Origin: Spartobacteria bacterium
GTDB taxonomy: Bacteria > Verrucomicrobiota > Verrucomicrobiia > Chthoniobacterales > UBA10450
DNA length: 64,000 bases
Assembly: GCA_003167365.1 (NCBI GenBank)
Contig: PMTM01000003.1
Span: forward strand, 159,645 to 223,644
Direction of reading: 5' to 3'
Part shown: positions 32,119 to 40,710 of the stretch, piece after piece
How the letters are laid out: every line of letters starts with the position of its first letter
How positions within the stretch are numbered: the stretch's first letter is position 1
Program-made: the position numbers and the translations under genes
Notes under the pieces: generated by a model
Seen by the model: only the letters and a program-made list of their open reading frames with translations
Databases searched by the model: none
Told to the model about the DNA's origin: nothing

Positions 32119-33384
32119 ATGAATGCTGAATTTATCGCCATGCTCGATTACCTGGAGAAGGAGCGCGGAATAAAACGCGAGATCCTGCTCGAGGCGGTCT
32201 CGAGCGCGCTGCTCTCGGCCTCGAAAAAAAGCGTCGGCGCCGCGCGCGATCTGCGCATCGACATCGATCCGAAGACCGGCGATATCCGCGCGCTGGCAAA
32301 TCTTGTCGTGGTTGAAGACGTCGCGAATCCGCAGGACGAGATCGCGCTGTCCAAGGCGCGCAGAATTAAAGCGGACGCGAAAGTCGGCGACACGATTGAA
32401 ATGGAAGTCACGCCGAAAAACTTCGGGCGCATCGCCGCGCAGACTGCCAAGCAAGCGATGATGCAACGCATTCGCCAGGTCGAGAAGGAAATGATCTACG
32501 AGGAGTTCAAGGATCGCGCCGGCGAAATCGTCAGCGGCACGGTGCGGCGCTTCGATCGCTCGGATGTGATTCTCGATCTTGGCAAATTCGAAGCGATCAT
32601 GCCGCAGCGCGAACGCGTCGTGGTGGAAGATTACAATGTCGGCGATCGGCTTCGCGCTTACGTGGTGGCGGTCGAAAACGGAATCCGCGGGCCGGAGATC
32701 ATCGTCTCGCGCAGCCATCCGAATTTTGTGCGGCGTCTTTTTGAATTGGAAGTAAGCGAGATCGCCGATGGCACAGTCGAGATTCGCGGGATTGCGCGGG
32801 AAGCCGGGTATCGAACAAAGATCGCGGTCACGAGCGCGAACGAAAAAGTCGACCCGGTCGGTGCGTGCGTCGGCATGCGCGGGTCGCGCGTGAAAAATAT
32901 CGTCCGCGAATTGAACAACGAAAAGGTCGACATCATCCGGTGGAGCTCCGATCCGAAAGAATACGTTTTGGAAGCGCTCAAGCCGGCCAAGGTTAAGAAC
33001 TTGGTTTTCGATACAGAGAAAAAAAGCGTCAAGATTTCCGTGGACGAAGACCAGCTTTCGCTCGCGATCGGCAAGAAAGGACAGAACGCGCGTCTGACTT
33101 CACGACTGACCGGCTGGGAAATTAACATCGACAAGGACACTTCGGCCACGACCGCGGTCGAACAAAAAGTCGCGCAAGCTGCGCAAACTCTTTCGGCGGC
33201 GCTGCCGATTACAGAAGAGCAAGCGCTCACGCTGGTGAAATCGGGCTTTACGAATTTGGAAGGCTTGGGCGATGCTGACGTTCAGGATTTTGTGGACATT
33301 CTTGCGGTGGACGAAGCGAAGGCGCGTGAAATTCACGAGGCCGTACATCGAGAAGACAACGCACAGAAAGATGGCTCTGCTTAA
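32119..33384 (+). CDS. nusA: transcription termination/antitermination factor NusA
   Basis: 421 residues. The N-terminal RNA-polymerase-binding domain starts MNAEFIAMLDYLEKERGI. An S1 domain follows at about residues 130-200 (GEIVSGTVRRFDRSDVILDL, VGDRLRAYVVAVE). Two KH domains cover about 205-345 (VGACVGMRGSRVKNIVREL and LAIGKKGQNARLTSRLTGW with the GxxG loops). A short acidic helical repeat ends the protein (LEGLGDADVQDFVDILAVDE). NusA binds elongating polymerase and modulates pausing, termination and rRNA antitermination. The ATG at 32119 gives the family-typical start; one at 32110 is possible. The rimP gene that usually precedes nusA is absent here. The first gene of a six-gene core operon, it may be autoregulated through the leader hairpin. 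Confidence 0.97.
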   Translation: MNAEFIAMLDYLEKERGIKREILLEAVSSALLSASKKSVGAARDLRIDIDPKTGDIRALANLVVVEDVANPQDEIALSKARRIKADAKVGDTIEMEVTPKNFGRIAAQTAKQAMMQRIRQVEKEMIYEEFKDRAGEIVSGTVRRFDRSDVILDLGKFEAIMPQRERVVVEDYNVGDRLRAYVVAVENGIRGPEIIVSRSHPNFVRRLFELEVSEIADGTVEIRGIAREAGYRTKIAVTSANEKVDPVGACVGMRGSRVKNIVRELNNEKVDIIRWSSDPKEYVLEALKPAKVKNLVFDTEKKSVKISVDEDQLSLAIGKKGQNARLTSRLTGWEINIDKDTSATTAVEQKVAQAAQTLSAALPITEEQALTLVKSGFTNLEGLGDADVQDFVDILAVDEAKAREIHEAVHREDNAQKDGSA

Positions 33385-33420
33385 ATGCTCGAGCCATGAA
33401 GAGAATTTTTGACAACAGCA

Positions 33421-35673
33421 ATGGCAACAAAGACAAAGAGCAAGACAGCGACAAAAAAACCGGCCGCGCACAAGGCGGTCAAGGCCGCTGCTTCCCACAA
33501 GTCTGCGACCAAGGCGAAAGTTGAGAAGGCGAAAGTAGATTCGCACGCCAAAACTGCGCCTGCGCACCGCACCGCACCGGCGAAGAAAACTCCCGCGTAT
33601 CACGCGCCGGTAGCAAAAACCGAGAAACCTTCTCCGGCGCCGCGGCGCCAAGTTGAGAGCGTTTCGTTGATCGACGAAAAAAAGCCGCAGAGGAAGACGG
33701 TGGACGGAGAAGTAACAAAGAAGAGCACTGTCCTGCCGCCAATCTCACGTATTCGCGCATCGCTCGAAATGCCGCCCGCGCCTCCAAAGCCCGAACCGCC
33801 GCCGGCCAAAATCGAACCGGTACCCGCTATTGCTCCGTCTGCTGTCGATAGTGCAGCCGCAACAGTCCCCGCGCCGGAACTTGAAGCGGAACCGCAAAAT
33901 GTCATTCACATCAAGCCACCGATCATCGTCAAGGATCTGGCAACACAGCTTGGCGTAAAAAATTTCCAACTCATTAAAGAGCTGATGACGGAGTTCAACG
34001 TCTTCGTGAACCAGAACCAGACGATTGAGCCCGACATCGCGACGAAGATTGCGGAGAAACATGGATTTATTCTCGAAAAAGAGCGCCGTGAAAAAGGCGG
34101 AGGCGTTCACAAAGTCGAGCAAGTCGTCGTCGCGCCGCCGCCGCCGGTAATCGAGAAAGAAGAGGAGCTCACACTGCGCGCTCCTATCATCACCTTCATG
34201 GGCCATGTCGATCACGGTAAGACGTCCTTGCTCGATGCGATCCGGAAGACCCGCGTCGCGGCCGGCGAAGCTGGCGGAATTACGCAGCACATCGGCGCGT
34301 ATCAGGTCGATTACAAAGGATCGAAAATCACGTTCATCGACACACCTGGCCACGCGGCCTTTACCGCCATGCGCGCGCGCGGCGCGAACGTGACGGACAT
34401 CGTCTTGCTGGTGGTCGCGGCGGACGACGGATTGATGCCGCAAACACTCGAGGCGATCAATCACGCAAAAGCGGCGCCGCACGTGAAGATCATGGTTGCG
34501 ATTAACAAGATCGATCTCCCTGGCGCCAACATCGACAGGGTAAAGAAGCAACTGCAGGAGAAAGGCCTTCAGGCGGAAGATTGGGGAGGCGAAACGATTG
34601 TCGCACCGGTTTCCGCGACGAAAGGCACCGGCATCGATCACTTGCTCGAGATGATGGCGCTGCAGGCGGAAGTGATGGAATTGAAATCATCGCCGACCGC
34701 GACGCCGCGCGGCACCGTGATTGAAGCGCAAGTCGAAGCGGGCCGCGGCCCGACGGCGACGGTGATTGTGCAAATGGGCACGCTCAAGGTCGGTGATGTA
34801 TTCATCTGCGGCAGTTACAGCGGCAAAGTGAAATCGCTCCTCAACGACCAGGGCGAACCAATTAAGGAAGCTGGTCCATCGACCCCGGCGAAGGTGCTCG
34901 GCTTTACCGGTCTTCCAAACGCGGGCGATGAATTTCTGGTGATGAAAGCGGAGCGCGATGCGAAAACTTTGAGCGAAGAACGATTGGACGCGAAGCGCAC
35001 CGGCAAACTCAACGTGCCGCAACGCGCCACGCTCGAAAGTTTGCTCGAAGCAGCCGATGGCAAGAAGCTTTTGCGCATTGTGCTGAAATGCGATGCCCAA
35101 GGCTCGGTGGAAGCGATCGTCGGCGCGCTCAATCAGATCCAAAGCGACAAGATCGATCTGGAAATCGTTCACTCCGCCGTCGGACCCGTTTCCGAGTCCG
35201 ACATGCTGCTGGCCAGCGCGTCAAATGCTGTGGTGGTGGGCTTCAACGTTAAAGTCGAGACCGTGGCGGTCACGGCCGCGAAACGCGAAGGCGTCCAGGT
35301 CAAATTGTATTCGATCATCTACGAATTGATCGACCAGCTTAAGGAAGCGATGGCCGGCCTGCTCGATCCTGAGCATCGCGAGACGGTCATCGGCCACGCC
35401 GAAGTGAAGCAAGTCTTTAAGCTAAGCAGAGGGATCGTGGCCGGATGCTTGGTTACGGATGGACGCATTGCGCGCACGGCCCGCGCCCGTGTTCTTCGCC
35501 GGCGGCAGCCGGTTTACGACGGCGGTCTTTCCACGCTACGCCGGTTCCAAGACGACGTGAAAGAAGTTCGCTCCGGTCTGGAATGCGGCATCAAGCTCGG
35601 CGATTTCAGCGAATATCAAGTGGGCGACATCATCGAGTGCTATCAACTCGAGCAGGTCGCGCAAAAACTTTGA
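33421..35673 (+). CDS. infB: translation initiation factor IF-2
   Basis: 750 residues. The first 165 are a Lys/Ala/Pro-rich flexible region; an IF2-N module follows at about 175-230 ([21 protein letters not shown]). The G domain begins near residue 260 with GHVDHGKTS, then DTPGHAAFT and NKIDLPGAN, all intact. Domains II to IV end [19 protein letters not shown]-2 delivers initiator tRNA to the 30S subunit and promotes subunit joining. Start: ATG at 33421 ([10 protein letters not shown]), preferred over an in-frame TTG at 33409. It lies 36 bp downstream of nusA, the standard arrangement. Confidence 0.98.
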   Translation: MATKTKSKTATKKPAAHKAVKAAASHKSATKAKVEKAKVDSHAKTAPAHRTAPAKKTPAYHAPVAKTEKPSPAPRRQVESVSLIDEKKPQRKTVDGEVTKKSTVLPPISRIRASLEMPPAPPKPEPPPAKIEPVPAIAPSAVDSAAATVPAPELEAEPQNVIHIKPPIIVKDLATQLGVKNFQLIKELMTEFNVFVNQNQTIEPDIATKIAEKHGFILEKERREKGGGVHKVEQVVVAPPPPVIEKEEELTLRAPIITFMGHVDHGKTSLLDAIRKTRVAAGEAGGITQHIGAYQVDYKGSKITFIDTPGHAAFTAMRARGANVTDIVLLVVAADDGLMPQTLEAINHAKAAPHVKIMVAINKIDLPGANIDRVKKQLQEKGLQAEDWGGETIVAPVSATKGTGIDHLLEMMALQAEVMELKSSPTATPRGTVIEAQVEAGRGPTATVIVQMGTLKVGDVFICGSYSGKVKSLLNDQGEPIKEAGPSTPAKVLGFTGLPNAGDEFLVMKAERDAKTLSEERLDAKRTGKLNVPQRATLESLLEAADGKKLLRIVLKCDAQGSVEAIVGALNQIQSDKIDLEIVHSAVGPVSESDMLLASASNAVVVGFNVKVETVAVTAAKREGVQVKLYSIIYELIDQLKEAMAGLLDPEHRETVIGHAEVKQVFKLSRGIVAGCLVTDGRIARTARARVLRRRQPVYDGGLSTLRRFQDDVKEVRSGLECGIKLGDFSEYQVGDIIECYQLEQVAQKL

Positions 35674-35675
35674 CC

Positions 35676-35754
35676 GAAGTTGAGATGTTGAACAGTTGAG
35701 AAACCCGCTGCTTCACTTCTCAACCACTCAACCTCTGAACTCCTCAACTCTTCC
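35676..35754. repeat. imperfect GTTGA-type inverted repeats between infB and rbfA
   Basis: The gap holds GTTGAGATGTTGAACAGTTG on one side and TTCTCAACCACTCAACCTCT / GAACTCCTCAACTC on the other. Both sides are low-complexity GTTGAG/CTCAAC tracts that can fold back on each other. It ends directly at the rbfA start. It could be a processing or pausing element or only a dispersed repeat. Confidence 0.5.
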
Positions 35755-35755
35755 A

Positions 35756-36103
35756 ATGAAGCACCGAAAATTGCGCGTGAACGAACTTCTCAGGCGCGAA
35801 CTCAGCGCCATCATCACGCGCGAGATCACGTTTGAAGGCGTGCTGGTTACGATCAATCAAGTGGACGTGACTCCGGACCTGAAGAATGCGCACGTTTACG
35901 TAAGCGTCCTGGGTTCGGCCGGTCGCAGCGTGATCACTCAACTCGAGGCTCAGCGGGTGGTGTTGCAAACGGAACTCGCGCGACATGTCGTTTTGAAATA
36001 TACGCCGCATCTCATTTTTCATCTCGACGATTCAATCGAACGCGGCACGCGCATTATCGAGATTCTCCAGGAAATCGAGACGCCCGGCAGCAAGAAAGAG
36101 TGA
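35756..36103 (+). CDS. rbfA: ribosome-binding factor A
   Basis: 115 residues, the normal length. It starts MKHRKLRVNELLRREL, continues with SAIITREITFEGVLVTINQVDVTPDLKNAHVYVSV (the KH-like core) and ends LDDSIERGTRIIEILQEIE, all typical for RbfA, which matures the 30S subunit and the 16S 5' end. The ATG at 35756 is chosen because the upstream in-frame ATG at 35696 lies within the repeat sequence. It overlaps nrnA as GTGA at 36100-36103. Confidence 0.97.
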   Translation: MKHRKLRVNELLRRELSAIITREITFEGVLVTINQVDVTPDLKNAHVYVSVLGSAGRSVITQLEAQRVVLQTELARHVVLKYTPHLIFHLDDSIERGTRIIEILQEIETPGSKKE

Positions 36104-37080
36104 GCGCTGCTATTTTCTCGGAAATCGGACAAGCGCTGCGCGACCATCAACGGTTCGCGGTCTTGAGTCACGTGCGGCCCGATGGTGATGCACTCGGCAG
36201 CGAGCTCGCGCTTGCGCTTTCGCTCGAGAAACTTGGCAAGACCGTCCGCGTCTGGAACGAAGATGGAATGTTGGAAAAGTACAACTTTCTTCCGCGCGCC
36301 GAATTATTAACCAAACCACCAGCCGAAAAAGAAGATGTCGATGTTGCCATCGCACTCGATACCGCCGTGCAAAGCCGCCTCGGCAATACGGTCGACGCAA
36401 TCGGTTCGGCGAAACTTTGGATCAATATCGATCATCATCCGAGCAATCCGGGTTACGGCGATCTCGTCTATATCGATCCCGTCTCGCCGGCTACCGGACA
36501 GATTCTCTTCGATCTTATCACCGACCAAAAATTGCCGCTTACCCAGGAAATCGCCGAGAACCTTTACGTCGCAATTTCCACCGACACCGGGTCGTTCCAG
36601 TATCCGAACACGACCGCGCGCACCTTCGAGATCGCGGCCCAGCTTATTCGCGCCGGCGTTGATGTCGGGCGCGTGAGCCAACAACTTTATGAAAATTATC
36701 CGCGTCGCCGGATTGAATTGCTGCGCGAGTTGCTCGGAACCATGCGCTTCGAAGGAAAGGGGCGCGTCGTCAGTTTCAGTTTGAGCCTGAAGATGGCAAA
36801 GGATCTCGAGGTTCTTCCGGAAGACAACGAAGGTCTGATCGATCATCTCCGCTCAATTCGCGGTGTGATCGTGGCGGTGTTTTTTGAAGAACTGGCCGAG
36901 GGCAAGGTGCGCGTAAGCATGCGCTCGAAAACGGAAAAAGCGGATGTGTGCGCCATTTGCACAAAGTTCGGGGGCGGTGGACACAAGCTCGCGGCCGGAG
37001 CACGCGTTCGCGGAACACTCGCTGAAGTCGAACGGAAAGTCCTGGAGGCAATTTGTGATGTCGTCGACTGTAACTCCTGA
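36100..37080 (+). CDS. nrnA: DHH-family phosphoesterase, NrnA-type oligoribonuclease/pAp phosphatase
   Basis: 326 residues from a GTG at 36100. The DHH domain has VLSHVRPDGDALGSELA, VAIALDT and NIDHHPSNPGYGD, which are the metal-binding DxD and DHH motifs. The DHHA1 domain ends with FGGGGHKLAAGARV. In Bacillus and related organisms NrnA degrades nano-RNAs and dephosphorylates pAp. Its place between rbfA and truB is a common arrangement in bacteria lacking Orn. It overlaps rbfA by 4 bp and truB by 23 bp, so it is translationally coupled to both. Confidence 0.93.
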   Translation: MSAAIFSEIGQALRDHQRFAVLSHVRPDGDALGSELALALSLEKLGKTVRVWNEDGMLEKYNFLPRAELLTKPPAEKEDVDVAIALDTAVQSRLGNTVDAIGSAKLWINIDHHPSNPGYGDLVYIDPVSPATGQILFDLITDQKLPLTQEIAENLYVAISTDTGSFQYPNTTARTFEIAAQLIRAGVDVGRVSQQLYENYPRRRIELLRELLGTMRFEGKGRVVSFSLSLKMAKDLEVLPEDNEGLIDHLRSIRGVIVAVFFEELAEGKVRVSMRSKTEKADVCAICTKFGGGGHKLAAGARVRGTLAEVERKVLEAICDVVDCNS

Positions 37081-37780
37081 CGGCGTCCTGCTCGTCGACA
37101 AAGCCGAGGGCATGACCTCGCACGACGTTGTCGCGGTGCTTCGACGCAAACTCGACATCAAGAAAGTCGGCCATTGCGGAACTCTCGACCCGATCGCCAC
37201 TGGTCTGTTGCTGCTCACGATCGGACGCGGAACCAAGATCCAGGATTTGCTGATGAGCGAGGACAAGGAATACGCGGGAACGCTTTCGCTCGGTGTGACA
37301 ACCAGCACGCAAGATCGAGAAGGTGCAGTTGTCGATCAACGGCCGGTTCCTCAGCTAAATGAAAGTGAAATTCGCGCGGCCTTTGAAAAATTTCGCGGCG
37401 ACTTCTATCAAATGCCGCCGATGGTCTCGGCGATCAAACACGGCGGCGTTCCGCTCTATAAACTGGCGCGCCAGGGAAAAGTGGTCGAGCGCGAGCCGCG
37501 CCTCGTCCACGTCTATCGTTACACCATCGATCGAATCGCGCTGCCGGAAATCGGTTTCAGCGTTATGTGCAGCAAAGGTTTTTATGTGCGCACTTATGCT
37601 CATGACATCGGCGAAGCGCTTGGTTGCGGGGCCCATTTGAAATCGCTGCGCCGCACCAAATCCGGACGATTCGATGTTGCGAACGCCATTTCCGTCGATG
37701 AAATCAAAAACGGCGAACGCGACAAGATCCTCGGCGCAATCCTGAGCCTGCCCGAAGTTTCCCGGATGCGCGGCGCTTAG
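37058..37780 (+). CDS. truB: tRNA pseudouridine(55) synthase
   Basis: 240 residues; the core TruB domain is complete but the C-terminal PUA-like part is short. VLLVDKAEGMTSHDVVAVLR opens the domain, GHCGTLDPIATGLLLL carries the catalytic Asp, and FYQMPPMVSAIKHGGVPLYKLARQG and SKGFYVRTYAHDIGEALGC follow. It makes the T-loop pseudouridine of tRNAs. I set the start at ATG 37058, which has GGAGG about 9 bases upstream; an open frame reaching back to 36944 lies wholly inside nrnA. Confidence 0.96.
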   Translation: MSSTVTPDGVLLVDKAEGMTSHDVVAVLRRKLDIKKVGHCGTLDPIATGLLLLTIGRGTKIQDLLMSEDKEYAGTLSLGVTTSTQDREGAVVDQRPVPQLNESEIRAAFEKFRGDFYQMPPMVSAIKHGGVPLYKLARQGKVVEREPRLVHVYRYTIDRIALPEIGFSVMCSKGFYVRTYAHDIGEALGCGAHLKSLRRTKSGRFDVANAISVDEIKNGERDKILGAILSLPEVSRMRGA

Positions 37781-37793
37781 CTCAAGACCGACA

Positions 37794-38723
37794 ATGGAAG
37801 TCTTGCGATCGATCTCCGAACTCGATCAATTGCGCGGCCCGCTGTTCCTCGCCATCGGTGTATTCGACGGCGTGCATCTTGGACATCAAGCGGTCATTTC
37901 CACTTCAACGCGCCACGCCCATTCGGCGGACGGAACGCCAGTGATCGTGACCTTCGACCCGCACCCGGCGAAAGTCTTGAGACCAAGCGACGCACCGCAC
38001 TTGCTCACGGCAACGCACCACAAGATCGCGCTCATCCGTTCCCTCGGAGCTGGTCATCTACTGGTGATCAAGTTCGACAAAAACTTCGCCGCAACTTCGC
38101 CGGAGAATTTTGCCGAGCAGCTCGTCCGAAATTCAAAACCACTGCGCGAGATTTGTGTCGGCCACGAATGGTCGTTCGGCAAAAATCGCGCTGGCAATCT
38201 CGATCTTTTAAAGAAACTCGGCGCGCGTTTCGATTTTGACGTGGTGGGAATTCCACCGGTGAAAACGAACGGCGCAGTCGTAAGCAGCACGGCAATTCGC
38301 CAAGCAGTTGAGGCCGGTAATCTAACGAAAGCCGCAGAGATGCTGGGACGCGAGTACACCATCCTGGGAACGGTGACCGGCGGCGAAAAACTGGGAAAGA
38401 AAATTGGATTTCCGACCGCGAATTTGAGCGCGCACAGTGAGCAATTCCCTCCAAACGGCGTTTACTTCGCCGAGGCATGGCTCGAGGGAGTGCTCCTTCA
38501 CGGTGTGGTAAATCTTGGATATCGCCCCACCGTCAGCAGCGGAGAGCCCGAACGCATTCTCGAGATTCATCTGCTCGATTTCGATCGCGACATTTATGGC
38601 GAAGACCTGGAAATCCGCTTTGTCCGATATCTTCGACCGGAAAAAAAATTCGAAAGCGTGGATGCGCTGGTTCGGCAGATAGATGTCGATGTGCGACAGG
38701 CGCGCGGACTTTGCGCGGCGTAA
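37794..38723 (+). CDS. ribF: bifunctional riboflavin kinase / FAD synthetase
   Basis: 309 residues. The N-terminal FAD synthetase half has the nucleotidyltransferase motif AIGVFDGVHLGHQAVI, with VTFDPHPAKVL, VGHEWSFGKNRAGN and VSSTAIRQAVEAGN. The C-terminal flavokinase half begins LGREYTILGTVTGGEKLGKKIGFPTANL and holds NGVYFAEAWLEG, VNLGYRPTV and LEIHLLDFDRDIYGEDLEIRF. Together these convert riboflavin to FMN and FAD. Lying 13 bp after truB, it is last of the operon; its stop directly abuts the stop of the convergent operon at 38724. Confidence 0.97.
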   Translation: MEVLRSISELDQLRGPLFLAIGVFDGVHLGHQAVISTSTRHAHSADGTPVIVTFDPHPAKVLRPSDAPHLLTATHHKIALIRSLGAGHLLVIKFDKNFAATSPENFAEQLVRNSKPLREICVGHEWSFGKNRAGNLDLLKKLGARFDFDVVGIPPVKTNGAVVSSTAIRQAVEAGNLTKAAEMLGREYTILGTVTGGEKLGKKIGFPTANLSAHSEQFPPNGVYFAEAWLEGVLLHGVVNLGYRPTVSSGEPERILEIHLLDFDRDIYGEDLEIRFVRYLRPEKKFESVDALVRQIDVDVRQARGLCAA

Positions 38724-38939
38724 TTAGCTAACCGGGCGGCGTTTCGATCGCGATGCTTTGCCTCCGAGCGAACGCGAAAACGTGACCGGCGCTTTTTCAA
38801 TTTGGCCCGCGGACAAAGCTTGGCGCTGAATAGCCGAAATTTCGTGGTCGATCTTCTGGATTTGCGCGAGTAAGGCGTCTTTGCGCTCGGAAAGCTTGAC
38901 CAGTTTTCGAAGGGTCGCGCTGGGAATGTTCGTGGGCAT
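38724..38939 (-). CDS. small coiled-coil protein of unknown function
   Basis: 71 residues from the ATG at 38939 (MPTNIPSATLRKLVKLSERK). It is predicted to be one long helix with heptad spacing (DALLAQIQKIDHEISAIQRQAL) and a basic tail (SLGGKASRSKRRPV). I recall short proteins of this kind in Verrucomicrobiota but no function. It is last in a four-gene operon with the sigma factor, 22 bp after the anti-sigma candidate. The open frame reaches back to 39017, but that part lies in the preceding gene. Confidence 0.65.
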   Translation of the reverse strand: MPTNIPSATLRKLVKLSERKDALLAQIQKIDHEISAIQRQALSAGQIEKAPVTFSRSLGGKASRSKRRPVS

Positions 38940-38961
38940 CCCCTGACTCTGCGCGACCGGA

Positions 38962-39321
38962 TTAGGATTGCAACCGCCTAAGATTTCGCACCTCTGGCGT
39001 CTTACGAATCGCGACAATCACAGCGCATGCACCGACAACAAGTCCGCTGCCAAACGCAAAGACGAACAGAAGCCAAATCGGGAAGTTCGACAACCGCACG
39101 ATGCCTTCATTCACAAAGCGACCGCCACCCGAAAGTGTGTAGGCAATCGCGCTGCCCAAAGCGGTAATTCCGACAAGAATTATCCCACGCATCGAACGGC
39201 GCTGGCGCTGGACGGCCGGCAGCCTAGACACAACCCTGGCGGCGAAGCCGTTGTCGTCAATGTAGGGCGCGGCCTCGAGCAATTGTCGATCAAGCACGTC
39301 TTCCTCAGTCATCTCGTTCAT
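38962..39321 (-). CDS. membrane protein, presumed anti-sigma factor of the adjacent ECF sigma
   Basis: 119 residues. A short acidic cytoplasmic segment (MTEEDVLDRQLLEAAPYIDDNGFAARVVSRLP) precedes two membrane helices (IILVGITALGSAIAYTL, then FPIWLLFVFAFGSGLVVGACAVIVAI). It starts 4 bp after the sigma gene stops, the position typical of an anti-sigma factor. There is no zinc-binding HxxxCxxC motif, so it is not a ZAS-type anti-sigma; the assignment rests on context and topology. It may resemble DUF5056-like proteins found in the same position elsewhere (recall only). Confidence 0.7.
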   Translation of the reverse strand: MNEMTEEDVLDRQLLEAAPYIDDNGFAARVVSRLPAVQRQRRSMRGIILVGITALGSAIAYTLSGGGRFVNEGIVRLSNFPIWLLFVFAFGSGLVVGACAVIVAIRKTPEVRNLRRLQS

Positions 39322-39325
39322 GTTA

Positions 39326-39862
39326 TCAGTTCGGTCCCCAAGCCGCCAGCGTTCGTTTCAATTTCTCTCGTCCGCGCAGGACGTTCGTTTTCACGGTGCC
39401 GAGCGGAATGTCGAGAACGCGCGCGGCTTCGTCATGCGATAAGCCATTTTGACAGCATAACAGCACGGCCGAGCGCTCGTGCAATGGAAGTAAACTCAAC
39501 GCGTGCATGAGATCGTGCCGCAGCGCAGGATCGACCGTCCGCGTGTCCTGTTCGGCTTGTAATTGCTCTTCATCGATGCCGACGAGTTCTTTTCGTTTCC
39601 GAGCGTTTTCGCGAAAAGCGTTGTAGGCGATTCGATAAAGCCAGGTGGAGAAACGCGCCTCGCCACGGAAACTGCGAATGTTTTTGTAAGCGCGAAGGAA
39701 AGTTTCCTGCGCGAGATCGTCGGCCAGAGCGACATCGGTTCGCGTAAGCTGGCGAAGCACACCTCGCACGCTTGATTGATGATTCCGAACCAGTTCGGCG
39801 AAAGCATGGTGATCATCATCGAGTAAAACTCTTGCGACAAGGTCCGCATCAGTTAGCGCCAC
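39326..39862 (-). CDS. RpoE-like ECF RNA polymerase sigma factor
   Basis: 178 residues. Region 2 is visible as HHAFAELVRNHQSSVRGVLR, then DLAQETFLRAYKNIRSFRGEARFSTWLYRIAYNAFRENAR. Region 4 is LSLLPLHERSAVLLCCQNGLSHDEAARVLDIPLGTVKTNVLRGREKLK. This is a classical RpoE-type factor, different from the kinase-linked factor at 22337. It lies 9 bp after a DUF6249-like membrane-protein gene and 4 bp before the anti-sigma candidate, which suggests a membrane-signal-responsive unit. Confidence 0.96.
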   Translation of the reverse strand: MALTDADLVARVLLDDDHHAFAELVRNHQSSVRGVLRQLTRTDVALADDLAQETFLRAYKNIRSFRGEARFSTWLYRIAYNAFRENARKRKELVGIDEEQLQAEQDTRTVDPALRHDLMHALSLLPLHERSAVLLCCQNGLSHDEAARVLDIPLGTVKTNVLRGREKLKRTLAAWGPN

Positions 39863-39871
39863 GTCCGCAGG

Positions 39872-40504
39872 TTATGGCAACGGCGGAGGATTGTCTTTCT
39901 TTCCTTCCAATTTCCAAACGAGCAAATAGCCGAGGCCAATCACGAATGGAATAGCACCCAGACTCCAGACACCACCTTCCCAATCGTTGACCGCGCCGAA
40001 AAACAGCATGAGACCGATGCCGACCATGACAAGGACGACGCCGCGACGCATGTCCGATCGTTGACGTACCGCCGGCGGTGGCGGCGCGAGCAAAGCCGCC
40101 GGCACTTCCTGGCCCTTCTCCACCATCATCCGGATGGTTTTGTGCATCATTCTGTTTCTGGAGAAGCCGAAATACATAATCAATCCCACGATCAAAACGG
40201 GCGCTCCGAAGACCGACATCATCACGACAGCAACAATCGGCACGACCATCTCGGGAACCTCTTCAGGGGAATGAGAGGATATGCCGGAGTGGTCGGTGTC
40301 TTCGTCACTGTCTCCAATGGTGAAGTGGAAACCCTTCTTGTGTTTCTTATCCATTTTTTGCTCCCATTCGCTTTCGGCGGTGGGGCTTGGCGAAACGGAG
40401 GCGACTGGACTTGAGGAAGCTTGAGACGCGATGGCCGGGCTTTGGCCCCAAACGGTGCAGGCCAGCACGATGGAACAAAGGCTGGTGATAAACAGTGTCT
40501 TCAT
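39872..40504 (-). CDS. exported membrane protein, DUF6249-like
   Basis: 210 residues from the ATG at 40504. A signal peptide (MKTLFITSLCSIVLACTVWG) is followed by a Ser/Pro/Ala-rich and then charged region. A membrane helix with IVAVVMMSVFGAPVLIVGLI comes next, then NRMMHKTIRMMVEKGQEVPA, which I recall as the core of DUF6249, and two more helices (GVVLVMVGIGLMLFFGAV, then GAIPFVIGLGYLLVW). Proteins of this type often sit beside an ECF sigma factor. It is first in the four-gene operon 40504 to 38724 and is a candidate sensor or target of the sigma unit. An in-frame ATG at 40513 is a possible alternative start. Confidence 0.8.
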   Translation of the reverse strand: MKTLFITSLCSIVLACTVWGQSPAIASQASSSPVASVSPSPTAESEWEQKMDKKHKKGFHFTIGDSDEDTDHSGISSHSPEEVPEMVVPIVAVVMMSVFGAPVLIVGLIMYFGFSRNRMMHKTIRMMVEKGQEVPAALLAPPPPAVRQRSDMRRGVVLVMVGIGLMLFFGAVNDWEGGVWSLGAIPFVIGLGYLLVWKLEGKKDNPPPLP

Positions 40505-40627
40505 AGGTATCATTTGTAAGTGAGATGCGCTTTGCACGCGCTTTGGATTCAAAATTCTGACATATCTCGTGGCAATTAAAGGTTGCGTCTACGAGGGGGT
40601 TCGCCATTATTTCTACCCGCTCGGGAT

Positions 40628-40702
<75 letters not shown>

Positions 40703-40710
40703 TATTTACG

